Assembly: GCF_042678485.1 (NCBI RefSeq)
Contig: NZ_JBHTKR010000004.1
Span: 248,001 to 312,000 of the forward strand
Origin: Seohaeicola saemankumensis
Lineage (GTDB): Bacteria > Pseudomonadota > Alphaproteobacteria > Rhodobacterales > Rhodobacteraceae
Length of the DNA stretch: 64,000 bases
Reading direction: 5' to 3'
A program made the translations under genes and the position numbers. The notes under the pieces are model-generated. The model was not told where the DNA came from, made no database searches, and was given only the letters and a program-made list of their open reading frames with translations. Positions 35,368 to 44,409 of the stretch are shown in pieces. The first letter of the stretch is position 1. Each line of letters begins with the position of its first letter.

Positions 35368-36351
35368 TTGAAAACGGTTCTGGTGACGGGCGGTGCGGGA
35401 TACATAGGGTCGCACGCTTGCAAAGCGCTTCATCAGGCCGGGTACATCCCTGTCACCTTTGACAACCTGAGCACCGGCTGGCGCAACGCGGTCAAGTTCG
35501 GCCCTTACGAACATGGCGACCTGCGTGATCGCGACCGACTGGATCAGGTATTCCAGACCTATCGGCCCGTTGCCGTCATGCATTTTGCAGCGCTCAGCCT
35601 GGTAGGCGAAAGCGTGGCTGACCCCGGGAAATATTGGGATAACAACGTAACAGGGTCGCTTCGCCTGATCGAAGCCGCGGTTTCGGCCGGCTGCATGAAT
35701 GTTGTCTTTTCGTCGACCTGTGCAACCTATGGCGATCAGGACAACGTCGTATTGAACGAGGATAGCCAGCAACATCCGATCAATCCCTACGGTGCCAGCA
35801 AGCGCGCAATCGAAGAGATTCTGCGCGACTTCAGCGTGGCCTATGGCTTGAATCACGTGATTTTCCGATACTTCAACGTGGCCGGCGCGGATCCAGAGGC
35901 CGAGATTGGTGAGTTCCATCAACCTGAAACCCATCTGATCCCCTTGCTGCTTCAGGCCATCGACGGGCAACGCGACGCGTTGACGATACACGGTGTCGAT
36001 TACCCCTCTCCCGACGGGACATGCATCCGGGATTATGTCCATGTCTGCGACCTGGTGGACGCGCATGTGCTGGGTTTGCGCTGGTTGGAGCAGGGGCAGG
36101 GATCGCGTGTGTTCAATCTTGGTACAGGAACGGGGTTTTCGGTGCGCGAGGTGATCGAAGAGGCCCGTGCCGTCACCAATCAGCCTGTCCCGGTCGTTGA
36201 AGGGCCGAGACGGGCGGGCGACTGCACCAAGCTTGTGTCAGGGTCTTCCCGCGCCGCTCAAGAGCTGGGGTGGACGCCTGCACGCTCGACGATGCGCACC
36301 ATGATCGCGGATGCCTGGCGTTGGCATCAAACCGGGCATTACAGTGACTGA
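35368..36351 (+). CDS. galE: UDP-glucose 4-epimerase
   Basis: GalE interconverts UDP-glucose and UDP-galactose with bound NAD. The 327-residue protein has the Rossmann motif GGAGYIG at residues 8-14, the STCATYG segment with the catalytic serine/threonine near 116-117, and Y141-x3-K145 (YGASK). It starts with TTG, with GGGAG upstream. It follows galU and its last 8 bases overlap the next glycosyltransferase gene, so UDP-galactose is probably made for this cluster. Confidence 0.95.
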   Translation: MKTVLVTGGAGYIGSHACKALHQAGYIPVTFDNLSTGWRNAVKFGPYEHGDLRDRDRLDQVFQTYRPVAVMHFAALSLVGESVADPGKYWDNNVTGSLRLIEAAVSAGCMNVVFSSTCATYGDQDNVVLNEDSQQHPINPYGASKRAIEEILRDFSVAYGLNHVIFRYFNVAGADPEAEIGEFHQPETHLIPLLLQAIDGQRDALTIHGVDYPSPDGTCIRDYVHVCDLVDAHVLGLRWLEQGQGSRVFNLGTGTGFSVREVIEEARAVTNQPVPVVEGPRRAGDCTKLVSGSSRAAQELGWTPARSTMRTMIADAWRWHQTGHYSD

Positions 36352-37576
36352 ACCCACTGCGGCGCGGTTGCTTGACCTCACGCGACTGGTCAGGCGTGCA
36401 GCCCGTTTGCCCACCGGCATCGACAGGGTGGAGCTGGCCTATCTGGATGCCTTTCTGGCCGATTCAGTCTCTGTTTTCGGGCTGATCAGAACCGCATGGG
36501 GCTGTCTGCTGCTGGATCGTCAAGGCTTGACGGTTTGCCGCCGCAAGTTGTCGGGGCAGGACCCGTGGGGCCGCCCTGATCTGCTGTCCCGCTTGCGGCG
36601 TGGACTGAGCGAGAACCGCCAGCGCGCGGAATCCGACATGCGCCGCATTGCCCTTGCACGATCATTGCCATCGCGTCTGGGCAAGATGCTGGCCAAGCAC
36701 CTTCCGGCGGGCACTGCCTATGTGAATGTGGGCCACACCAATCTTTCCAATCAGGTCCTGCAGGCGATGCGACCCGGTCTGGACGCACGGATCGTCGTGA
36801 TGATCCACGACACGATCCCGCTTGATTTCCCTCAGTATCAGCGGGACGGATCGCCCGAGGCGTTTCGGAACATGGTGCGGCGGGTGCAGCGCCACGCCAG
36901 CGTCATTCTGTGCAATTCGGCCCAGACCCGCGATGATGTCATCCGTCACATGCAACCGCTTGGGCCAGTCCCGGACATCAGGGTCGCGCATCTGGGCGTG
37001 GATGTTCCTTGGCCGGAGGATGACGCGCCCTTTCCAGTCGGATTTGACAAGAACAGACCCTGTTTCACCACGGTTGGCACGATCGAACCGCGCAAGAACC
37101 ACATCTTTCTGCTCGACCTATGGGCAGAGATGGCAGCGACATTGCCCGCAGACCAGGTGCCGCAACTGCTGATCTGCGGGGCGCGTGGCTGGAAAAACAA
37201 CGAGGTTTTTGCCCGCCTGGATCATGATCCGCTGCTCAGGCAACATGTGTTCGAAATGCCGGGCCTGTCGGACGAACAGATCGCGGCGCTGCTGGTGCGA
37301 TCTTGCGGGGCGCTCTTTCCCAGCGTGGCGGAAGGGTTCGGCCTGCCCCCCGCCGAGGCGCTTGCGCTGGGCGTGCCCGTCATCTGCAACAATCTGGGAA
37401 TATATCGTGAAACCCTTGGCGATTATCCCATTTACGCAAACGTCAAGGACAGGTATCTTTGGCGCGATAAAATAATGATGCTGGCTTCGGATCAGCACGA
37501 CAGGCAGAATGCAGGCAACAGGTTCAAACCGCCCCTTTGGCAGGACCACTTCAACGCCGTGTTAAGCTGTTTGTGA
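36344..37576 (+). CDS. Glycosyltransferase family 4
   Basis: This is a GT-B enzyme of about 410 residues. The donor-binding half contains FTTVGTIEPRKNHIFLLDLW, LLICGARGWKNNE and the family signature LFPSVAEGFGLPPAEALALGVPVI with its E-x7-E spacing. These patterns resemble mannosyl- and rhamnosyltransferases of O-antigen clusters (WbaZ-like). The GTG at 36344 overlaps galE by 8 bases; an in-frame ATG at 36311 is also possible. It ends in a four-base overlap (GTGA) with the next gene. Confidence 0.88.
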   Translation: MTEPTAARLLDLTRLVRRAARLPTGIDRVELAYLDAFLADSVSVFGLIRTAWGCLLLDRQGLTVCRRKLSGQDPWGRPDLLSRLRRGLSENRQRAESDMRRIALARSLPSRLGKMLAKHLPAGTAYVNVGHTNLSNQVLQAMRPGLDARIVVMIHDTIPLDFPQYQRDGSPEAFRNMVRRVQRHASVILCNSAQTRDDVIRHMQPLGPVPDIRVAHLGVDVPWPEDDAPFPVGFDKNRPCFTTVGTIEPRKNHIFLLDLWAEMAATLPADQVPQLLICGARGWKNNEVFARLDHDPLLRQHVFEMPGLSDEQIAALLVRSCGALFPSVAEGFGLPPAEALALGVPVICNNLGIYRETLGDYPIYANVKDRYLWRDKIMMLASDQHDRQNAGNRFKPPLWQDHFNAVLSCL

Positions 37577-38637
37577 TTGTTTGTCAGGCACCCGCAAGGC
37601 GCTTGGCGAGGTATGGAAGGCAAGGATTGGGCGTCTGGCAGTCATATCGTCTGAGACTTCAGCGCAAGCGCTGGCTGCTGCGCGCCTGGCGTAAGCGGCG
37701 CGAATTGCGACCCGTGACCAGCAGGACGGACAAGATCAAGCCGGGCGATATCCTGTTGTTCTCGACGCTTCGCAATGAACAGCTGCGGCTTCCCTATTTC
37801 CTGCAATACTACCGTGACATGGGCGTGAACCACTTCCTTCTGGTGGATAACGACAGCACGGATGGGTCCCTGGAATATCTTGCGGACCAGCCCGATGTGT
37901 CCTTGTGGCATACAAGGCACGGATACAAACGGGCGCGTTTCGGCGTGGACTGGTTGAACTGGCTGCAGATGCAACATGCCCATGGGCATTGGTCGCTTGT
38001 CGTCGATCCGGATGAATTCCTGATCTATCCTTTCTGCGATACCCGATCGCTCAGGGCGTTGACCGACTGGCTGGATGCGTCGTCGATCAAGTCCTTCGCG
38101 GCCATGCTGCTGGATATGTATCCCAAGGGTCCGATCAGCGCGCAGACCTATCGGCAAGGCCAGGACCCGATCGAGATTGCCAATTGGTTCGATGCGGGCA
38201 ACTACAGCATCAAGCGCAACAAGCGGTTCGGCAATCTCTGGATACAGGGCGGGCCCCGCAGCCGCGTGTTCTTTGCGAACCAGCCTGAAAAGGCGCCGGC
38301 GTTGAACAAGATACCATTGGTCAAATGGGACAAGCGCTACACCTATGTCAGCTCGACCCATATGCTGTTGCCGCGCGGTCTGAACCTGGTCTACGACGAG
38401 TGGGGCGGGGAAAAGGCCAGTGGCGTTCTGCTGCATGCCAAGTTCATGAACACCTTTCCGGCCAAGGCCCAGGAAGAATTGACGCGCAAGCAGCATTACG
38501 CGGCCTCGGTGGAATACAAGGCCTATGCCGAAACCCTGCAGGACGACCCGGATCTTTGGTGCAAGTGGTCCGAGAGATACATCAACTGGCGCCAGCTGGA
38601 GATTCTGGGCCTCATGTCCAAGGGTAACTGGGCATGA
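37573..38637 (+). CDS. GT92/GT2-like glycosyltransferase
   Basis: The 354-residue protein has a basic N-terminal segment and then a GT-A-like domain with LLFSTLRNEQLRLPYFLQYY and VDNDSTDGSLEYL. The donor-site block is HWSLVVDPDEFLIYP, and later come the AMLLDMYPKGP and TYVSSTHMLLPRGL stretches. This set is typical of the glycosyl transferase family 92 / DUF23-type bacterial proteins. The GTG start at 37573 overlaps the preceding stop (GTGA), and its own stop overlaps the next ATG, so translation is coupled. Donor and acceptor are unknown. Confidence 0.82.
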   Translation: MIVCQAPARRLARYGRQGLGVWQSYRLRLQRKRWLLRAWRKRRELRPVTSRTDKIKPGDILLFSTLRNEQLRLPYFLQYYRDMGVNHFLLVDNDSTDGSLEYLADQPDVSLWHTRHGYKRARFGVDWLNWLQMQHAHGHWSLVVDPDEFLIYPFCDTRSLRALTDWLDASSIKSFAAMLLDMYPKGPISAQTYRQGQDPIEIANWFDAGNYSIKRNKRFGNLWIQGGPRSRVFFANQPEKAPALNKIPLVKWDKRYTYVSSTHMLLPRGLNLVYDEWGGEKASGVLLHAKFMNTFPAKAQEELTRKQHYAASVEYKAYAETLQDDPDLWCKWSERYINWRQLEILGLMSKGNWA

Positions 38638-40331
38638 GCGTCGGGATCGTGATGCTTGTCCATACGGCCCTGGGCCGGGCCGAGCAGGTCGCACGCCATT
38701 GGGCGGCGGGGGGCTGTTCTGTCGTCATCCATGTGGACAGGTCCGTTCCGAAAAAGACCTATACGGCCTTTGTCGACGCGCTGTCAGACCTTGACCAGGT
38801 GCAGTTCTGCAAGCGGCATCGCTGCGAATGGGGCACATGGGGCATTGTCGCCGCATCGCAAGCCGGGGCCGAGATGATGCTGGCCCGGTTCCCTGATGTG
38901 CGACATGTCTACCTTGCCTCCGGCTCTTGTCTGCCGCTTCGCCCGGTGCAGGAGTTGATCGACTATCTTGCCGCGCGCCCGAGAACCGATTTCATCGAAA
39001 GCGCCACGACTGCCGATGTCCCCTGGACTGTCGGTGGCCTTGATCAGGAAAGGTTCACGCTGCGTTTTCCCTTTTCATGGAAGCGTCAAAGGTACCTGTT
39101 CGATGCTTTCGTCAAGCTGCAGCGCAAGATCGGTCTGAAACGCAAGATGCCGAACGGGCTGGTGCCGCATATGGGAAGCCAGTGGTGGTGTCTGACCCGT
39201 CAGACCCTGTCCGCGATCCTTCAGGATCCGGAACGATCCACCTATGACAGCTTTTTCAAACGCGTCTGGATCCCCGATGAAAGCTATTTCCAGTCGCTTG
39301 CAAGGCTCTATTCCAGCCATATCGAAAGCCGTTCGCTGACACTCAGCAAGTTCGATTTTCAGGGCAAGCCGCATATTTTCTACGATGACCACCTGCAATT
39401 GCTGCGGCGGTCTGACTGTTTCGTGGCGCGCAAGATATGGCCTCATGCGAACCGGCTTTACGAAGTCTTCCTGACCGATGCCGCTGGCGCCATGAAGAAG
39501 ACAGAGCCGAACCCGGGAAAGATCGACCGTATCTTCGCCAAGGCGGTCGAACGCCGGACGCGCGGGCGTGCCGGGCTTTACATGCAAAGCCGCTTTCCGA
39601 ACCCAGGCTGGGAAAACGGTATCACATCCAGCCCCTATTCCGTGTTCGAGGGGTTCTCCGATCTATTCGAGGATTTCGAAGGCTGGCTGGCCAAGGCAAC
39701 CAGCGCGCGTGTGCATGGGCATCTGTTCGCGCCTGATCGTGTCGAATTCGCAGGTGGACAAAGCCTGATGAACGGCGCGCTGTCTGACAGTGCGGTGCTG
39801 CGTGACTACAACCCCCGATCCTTCTTGTGTAACCTGATCTGGAACACGCGCGGCGAAAGGCAGTGCTTTCAGTTCGGCCCGGCAGATAACCAGGACATCG
39901 GGTGGGAATTCGCCAAGGACCCGAATGCACAGGTTTCCGTGATCTCGGGTGCCTGGGCGGTTCCTTTGTTTCGGTCCAACCGGAATTTCGCTGATATCCG
40001 GAAGGAAGCAGCCTTGTTGCAACGGATCGAAAGCGAACATCTGAACATCTTGCGTTCACCCTACGTCAAGGCCAAGGTCCGGATATGGACCATGGCCGAA
40101 TTCATCGAAGCGCCGATGGAGCCCCTGCAGACGATCCTGGACGAGATCGGCAATCGGGCTCTGCGACGTCTGGCCGAGGTTCCCAAGATGGTCGAGCTGG
40201 ATGGTTTCGGCCAATTCCTGCAGAACCTCAAGAACCAGGGCATGCACCCCTATCTGATGGGCGATTTCCCCGTGGCGCGTGACCTGCCGTCGATGCCCCA
40301 ATCGCCGCGCAAACCGTATCTGGTGCGCTGA
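38634..40331 (+). CDS. GT14-like beta-1,6-N-acetylglucosaminyltransferase with long C-terminal extension
   Basis: The first 290 or so residues match the core-2/I-branching enzyme family (GT14): MSVGIVMLVHTALGRAEQV, VVIHVDRS, WGIVAASQAGAEMM, VYLASGSCLPLRPV and FIESATT. These bacterial forms usually add N-acetylglucosamine or xylose. The remaining 270 residues form a separate, tryptophan- and arginine-containing domain (PNPGWENGITSSPYSVFEGF, VHGHLFAPDRVEFAGG) which I believe corresponds to the DUF5927 extension seen in Rhodobacterales. The start overlaps the preceding stop by four bases and the end touches the next start (TGATG). Confidence 0.82.
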   Translation: MSVGIVMLVHTALGRAEQVARHWAAGGCSVVIHVDRSVPKKTYTAFVDALSDLDQVQFCKRHRCEWGTWGIVAASQAGAEMMLARFPDVRHVYLASGSCLPLRPVQELIDYLAARPRTDFIESATTADVPWTVGGLDQERFTLRFPFSWKRQRYLFDAFVKLQRKIGLKRKMPNGLVPHMGSQWWCLTRQTLSAILQDPERSTYDSFFKRVWIPDESYFQSLARLYSSHIESRSLTLSKFDFQGKPHIFYDDHLQLLRRSDCFVARKIWPHANRLYEVFLTDAAGAMKKTEPNPGKIDRIFAKAVERRTRGRAGLYMQSRFPNPGWENGITSSPYSVFEGFSDLFEDFEGWLAKATSARVHGHLFAPDRVEFAGGQSLMNGALSDSAVLRDYNPRSFLCNLIWNTRGERQCFQFGPADNQDIGWEFAKDPNAQVSVISGAWAVPLFRSNRNFADIRKEAALLQRIESEHLNILRSPYVKAKVRIWTMAEFIEAPMEPLQTILDEIGNRALRRLAEVPKMVELDGFGQFLQNLKNQGMHPYLMGDFPVARDLPSMPQSPRKPYLVR

Positions 40332-41770
40332 TGAAATCAGGACGGTTCGATTATTTCATCGTTTTTGCCGAAATGCGGACAGGATCGAATTTCCTGGAAA
40401 CCAATCTGAATGCCTATGACGGGCTGACCTGCCTTGGCGAAGCCTTCAACCCGCATTTCATCGGCTATCCCAACCGTACCGATATCCTGGGTATCACGCA
40501 GCCGATGCGTGATGCGGATCCGCAGCGATTGATCGAAGCGGTCAAGCACGGCACGGCGGGTCTGGGTGGGTTCAGGTTCTTTCACGATCATGATCAGCGA
40601 GTGCTGGACATTGCGTTGTCCGATCCGCGATGCGCCAAGATCATACTGACGCGCAATCCGGTCGACAGCTACGTGTCCTGGAAAATCGCGCAGGCCACCG
40701 GGCAGTGGAAGCTGACCAATGTCGCCAAGCGGAAAGAGGCGAGGGCCGTCTTCGACCGCGCCGAGTTCGAGGCGCATTTGACCGCCTTGCAGGAGTTTCA
40801 GATCACCTTGCTGCACGCGCTGCAAGTCACCGGCCAAACTGCCTTCTACGTGGCCTATGAAGACCTGCAGGATGTGGCGGTGATGAACGGGCTGGCGCGT
40901 TTCCTGGGGATCGAACAGCAGCTGGACAGCCTGGACGAGAGCCTGAAAAAACAAAACCCCGAGGCGATTTCCGAGAAGGTGCGGAATTTCGACCAGATGG
41001 CCGATGCCCTGGCCAGGCTTGATCGCTTCAACCTGACGCGCACGCCGAACTTTGAACCGCGCCGGGGTGCTGCCGTGCCGGGTTACGTGGCGGCTGCGCG
41101 TTCCCCGCTTTTGTATTTGCCCATAAGGTCCGGTCCGGAAACCCAGGTTATGGAATGGATGGCCGCGCTGGATGGGGTCGACAGTGATGGTTTGCAGACA
41201 AAGTTCACCCAGAAGACCCTGCGACAGTGGATGCGCGCCCATTCTGTTCATCGCAGCTTTACCGTTCTGCGTCATCCGGTTGCCCGTGCACATGCGGCCT
41301 TCTGCGAAAAGATCCTGATCCCCGGCCCTGGCAATTTCACGGAAATACGCAAGATCCTGCGAAAGTCGCATGGTTTGCAGATCCCTGAGACACTACCTGA
41401 TCCCGGTTATGACAAAGACGCGCATCGCGCGGCCTTCAAGGTGTTCCTGGATTTCCTCAAGGCTAATCTTGCAGGGCAGACCATGGTGCGCGTGGATGCC
41501 TCCTGGGCCAGCCAGTTGCAGGTTCTACAGGGCTATGCGCAGTTCGCATTGCCGGACATGATCCTGCGCGAGGATGAGATCGAGGTATATTTGCCGGCGC
41601 TCGCGCAGCAGATGGGGCATGATGATCCGCCCATCCCGCAAGACGCGCCCACCGACCGCCCCTTTGCCTTGTCAGACATATACGATGAGGACATCGAAGA
41701 CTGCGTGAGCGGGATCTATCAGCGCGACTACACGACCTTCGGGTTTTCAGACTGGCAACAGATCGGTTGA
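40331..41770 (+). CDS. Sulfotransferase, two tandem sulfotransferase-like halves
   Basis: The 479-residue N-terminal half looks like a Stf0-type sulfotransferase: the 5'-phosphosulfate loop is AEMRTGSNFLETNLN (R16-N20) and the 3'-phosphate loop is ILTRNPVDSYVSW (R108 to S113). It would transfer sulfate from PAPS to a sugar. From about residue 255 a second sulfotransferase-like half appears, with a degenerate first loop (LPIRSGPETQVMEWM) and a good second loop (TVLRHPVARAHAAFCEKIL, residues 311-329). A fused double form may be one enzyme plus one inactive or acceptor-binding copy. It is the last gene of the glycan cluster and fits with cysQ at its beginning. Confidence 0.8.
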   Translation: MKSGRFDYFIVFAEMRTGSNFLETNLNAYDGLTCLGEAFNPHFIGYPNRTDILGITQPMRDADPQRLIEAVKHGTAGLGGFRFFHDHDQRVLDIALSDPRCAKIILTRNPVDSYVSWKIAQATGQWKLTNVAKRKEARAVFDRAEFEAHLTALQEFQITLLHALQVTGQTAFYVAYEDLQDVAVMNGLARFLGIEQQLDSLDESLKKQNPEAISEKVRNFDQMADALARLDRFNLTRTPNFEPRRGAAVPGYVAAARSPLLYLPIRSGPETQVMEWMAALDGVDSDGLQTKFTQKTLRQWMRAHSVHRSFTVLRHPVARAHAAFCEKILIPGPGNFTEIRKILRKSHGLQIPETLPDPGYDKDAHRAAFKVFLDFLKANLAGQTMVRVDASWASQLQVLQGYAQFALPDMILREDEIEVYLPALAQQMGHDDPPIPQDAPTDRPFALSDIYDEDIEDCVSGIYQRDYTTFGFSDWQQIG

Positions 41771-42235
41771 TCAGGCGGCCTGCACGGTCTGCGCCTCTGT
41801 CAGAATGGTATAGAGCGTCACGGGATCGGTGTTTGCACGCAGCTTGGTGCAGACCGAAGGTTCGCGCAGGGTGCGTGACACCAGCGCCAGCGCCTTGAGA
41901 TGTTCGACCCCGGCGTTCTCGGGCGCGAACAGGGCAAAGATGATGTCGACCGGCGCACGGTCAACCGCGTCGAAGTCGATCGGTTTTTCCAGCAGGATGA
42001 AAGCGCCTTGCACGGCATCAAGCCCCGGAATGCGCGCATGTGGCAGGGCAACGCCATGGCCGACGCCTGTCGGCCCCAGGGTCTCGCGTTCGATCAGGGC
42101 TTCGACGGCAGTGGCGGCATTGATCTTGTAGACCGATGCCGCCAGCTCTCCCAGATCATGAAGAAGCCGCTTCTTGCTCGTTGCCGAGGTGATGACCTTT
42201 ACAGCCTCGGGTCTGAGGATCGTCGAAATCTTCAT
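41771..42235 (-). CDS. ptsN: PTS IIA-like nitrogen regulatory protein
   Basis: The 154-residue protein is the EIIA-Ntr component, phosphorylated by the regulatory phosphotransfer chain and used to control potassium transport and carbon/nitrogen balance. The phosphorylated histidine is H66 in GVGHGVALPHARIPG. The rest of the fold (IDIIFALFAPENAGVEHLKALALVSR) matches the family. It follows hpf on the same strand. No rpoN gene is beside it, unlike the classical proteobacterial arrangement. Confidence 0.95.
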   Translation of the reverse strand: MKISTILRPEAVKVITSATSKKRLLHDLGELAASVYKINAATAVEALIERETLGPTGVGHGVALPHARIPGLDAVQGAFILLEKPIDFDAVDRAPVDIIFALFAPENAGVEHLKALALVSRTLREPSVCTKLRANTDPVTLYTILTEAQTVQAA

Positions 42236-42272
42236 GCGCGCTCAGTGCTCCGGTTTCCGGCGCCCGCTGCCG

Positions 42273-42839
42273 TTATCGCGGGTCTATCCAGCCGATATTG
42301 CCGTCTTCGCGGCGATATACCACGTTCACTCCGGCCTTACCTTCGTTTCGGAAAACCAGAACCGGCGCGCCTGCAAGCTCCATTTGCATGACCGCTTCAC
42401 CCACCGACAGAGAAGGTATCTTCGTCTCCATCTCGGCGATGATCATCGGTTGCAGCGAAGCAGGCTCCGAATCCTCGTTATTCCCCTCAGCCGCGAGGAT
42501 ATACGAGGACGCGCCCATGAGTTCAACCGGCTCGGTCCACTCCCGGTGGTGGTCCTTCAGGCGGCGCTTGTAGCGGCGCAACTGCTTGTCCATTTTCTCG
42601 TTGCAGGCATCAAAAGCAGCGTAGATCTCATTGGCATGGGCTTTGGCCGCCGCAGTCAGCCCACTGGACAGGTGCACTGTCGCTTCGCAGACAAACTCAT
42701 GGGCCGACTTGGAAAATACGACTGTCGCATCTGTGGGACGCTGCGCATATTTTGCCATCACGATACCCATTTCGTTCTTCACATGGGTTTGAAGGGCTTC
42801 GCCAATGTCGATTTGCTTGCCACTGATCTGATAGCGCAT
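42273..42839 (-). CDS. hpf: Long-form ribosome hibernation promoting factor
   Basis: The 188-residue protein is the long HPF type, which pairs 70S ribosomes into inactive dimers in stationary phase. The N-terminal RaiA/S30AE domain (MRYQISGKQIDIGEALQTHV) is followed after a linker by the C-terminal dimerisation domain (VNVVYRREDGNIGWIDPR). Two adjacent ATG codons are possible; GGAG is best spaced from the second, at 42839. A perfect 8-bp inverted repeat lies in the leader about 40 bases upstream. Confidence 0.93.
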   Translation of the reverse strand: MRYQISGKQIDIGEALQTHVKNEMGIVMAKYAQRPTDATVVFSKSAHEFVCEATVHLSSGLTAAAKAHANEIYAAFDACNEKMDKQLRRYKRRLKDHHREWTEPVELMGASSYILAAEGNNEDSEPASLQPMIIAEMETKIPSLSVGEAVMQMELAGAPVLVFRNEGKAGVNVVYRREDGNIGWIDPR

Positions 42840-42875
42840 CATGTCTCCTTTGCATGACAATTCGGGGGCGCCTTG

Positions 42876-42893
42876 CATGGCTGTCCAGCCATG
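42876..42893. repeat. Inverted repeat in the hpf leader
   Basis: CATGGCTG and CAGCCATG are separated by TC. The whole 260-base gap between lptB and hpf otherwise shows no gene. Confidence 0.5.
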
Positions 42894-43099
42894 TCCTCCT
42901 CACACCCGATTGCTGGATTTGGACGGTCGTGCAGCGTGCTTCCGGCCTTGCCACGATGATAAGGCACCAACTGAACAAGAAGGACTCGGCTTGACTGTCA
43001 TAACTCCATTGGAGGCGAATGCATGGGGGTCTGTCAATCAGAACAAGCGGTTCAGGCGCTTTGCTGCGGCACAATACCGTTTCCGGAAAGTCCGCATCA

Positions 43100-43864
43100 T
43101 CACGAGATGCGAAAGCCTTCGCCAAGGTAGACGCGGCGCACATTCTCGTTCTGGACGACTTCGTCGGGCGTGCCTGACATCAACACCTTTCCGTCATGCA
43201 GGATATAGGCGCGATCCACGATCTCGAGCGTCTCGCGGACATTGTGATCGGTGATCAGCACGCCGATCCCGCGTTTCTTCAGATCAGCGACCAGATGCCG
43301 GATATCGCCCACGCTGATCGGGTCAACCCCGGCAAAGGGTTCGTCCAGCAGCAGGTATTTCGGGTCTGCTGCCAGGCAGCGGGCGATTTCGACCCGCCGC
43401 CTTTCACCACCCGACAAGGCCAGTGCCGGCGCCCGGCGCAGATGCTCGATCGAGAATTCCGACAGCAGTTCTTCCAGGCGCTCGCGACGCTTGTGCCGGT
43501 CCTTGACCGAGATATCCAGAATGGCGCCGATGTTGTCCTCGACCGAAAGGCCGCGAAAGATCGACATTTCCTGCGGCAGATAGCCGATGCCCAGCTTGGC
43601 GCGGCGATACATCGGCAGGTTGGTCACGTCGCGCCCGTCGATGGTGACCTGCCCGCCTTCGGGATAGACCAGCCCCGCGATGGCATAGAACGTGGTTGAT
43701 TTACCGGAACCGTTGGGACCCAGAAGGGCCACCACCTCGCCGCGGTTCAGCTCCATGCTGAAATCGCGGATCACGACACGCTTCTTGTAGCTTTTCAAAA
43801 GATGTCTGACACGCAGGCCCGATTGCCCCTCGGTGACGGTCAATTGGGGTTTCGCCATTCTCAA
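43100..43864 (-). CDS. lptB: LPS export ABC transporter ATPase LptB
   Basis: LptB powers transport of lipopolysaccharide from the inner membrane to the LptA bridge. The 254-residue protein has Walker A GPNGSGKST at residues 49-57, the signature LSGGERRRVEIARCLA, Walker B YLLLDEPFAGVDP and the switch histidine in LITDHNV. LptB homologues end about here. A start two codons downstream is also possible. It overlaps lptA by four bases. Confidence 0.96.
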   Translation of the reverse strand: MRMAKPQLTVTEGQSGLRVRHLLKSYKKRVVIRDFSMELNRGEVVALLGPNGSGKSTTFYAIAGLVYPEGGQVTIDGRDVTNLPMYRRAKLGIGYLPQEMSIFRGLSVEDNIGAILDISVKDRHKRRERLEELLSEFSIEHLRRAPALALSGGERRRVEIARCLAADPKYLLLDEPFAGVDPISVGDIRHLVADLKKRGIGVLITDHNVRETLEIVDRAYILHDGKVLMSGTPDEVVQNENVRRVYLGEGFRIS

Positions 43865-44409
43865 TCCGATCCGCGCAGGATGGTCCTTACGCGCCCATCC
43901 ATCTGCGCCGTGCCCCCTTCGAGATCCACGGTCATCCGCTCGGAAGTCAGGGCACTGCCGCCTTGGGTCAGCAGAACATTCCCCTGCATCACGACCTGAC
44001 CGCCATCCACATTGTAATCGGCGCGCTCTGCCTCGGCCGCGTCCGGCCCGCTGACCAGGGTTACACCGCCGGTTGCTTCCAGCCGGGCTATTCTGCCCTG
44101 CTGGCCTTCCGTGGCCTCTGCATAGACGACAAGAACGCGCGGGGCCGCCAGCCGCATCTCGCCCTGGATGATCACGACATTGCCGGTAAAGATCGCAGTT
44201 CCGTCCTGCTGGCTGACGGACAGGCTGTCAGCCGTCACCTCAACCGGCAACGAGGTATCCTGCTGGATCACTCCGAATGCCAGGTTGGTGCTTTGCGCCC
44301 GCGCAAACCCGGCCAGTCCGGGGACGGCAACGGCACACACCAGGGCGGCGACGATCAGGGAATGGCGGCGGAACGGCACAGGTTGGTCTTTCTCAGTTTC
44401 GCGGATCAT
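43861..44409 (-). CDS. lptA: LPS transport periplasmic protein LptA
   Basis: LptA forms the periplasmic bridge that carries lipopolysaccharide to the outer membrane. The 182-residue protein has a signal sequence (LIVAALVCAVAVPGLAGFARAQ) and an OstA-type beta-jellyroll: VTADSLSVSQQDGTAIFTGNVVIIQGEMRLAA and MQGNVLLTQGGSALTSERMTVDL. It sits between lptC and lptB, overlapping both. Confidence 0.93.
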   Translation of the reverse strand: MIRETEKDQPVPFRRHSLIVAALVCAVAVPGLAGFARAQSTNLAFGVIQQDTSLPVEVTADSLSVSQQDGTAIFTGNVVIIQGEMRLAAPRVLVVYAEATEGQQGRIARLEATGGVTLVSGPDAAEAERADYNVDGGQVVMQGNVLLTQGGSALTSERMTVDLEGGTAQMDGRVRTILRGSD

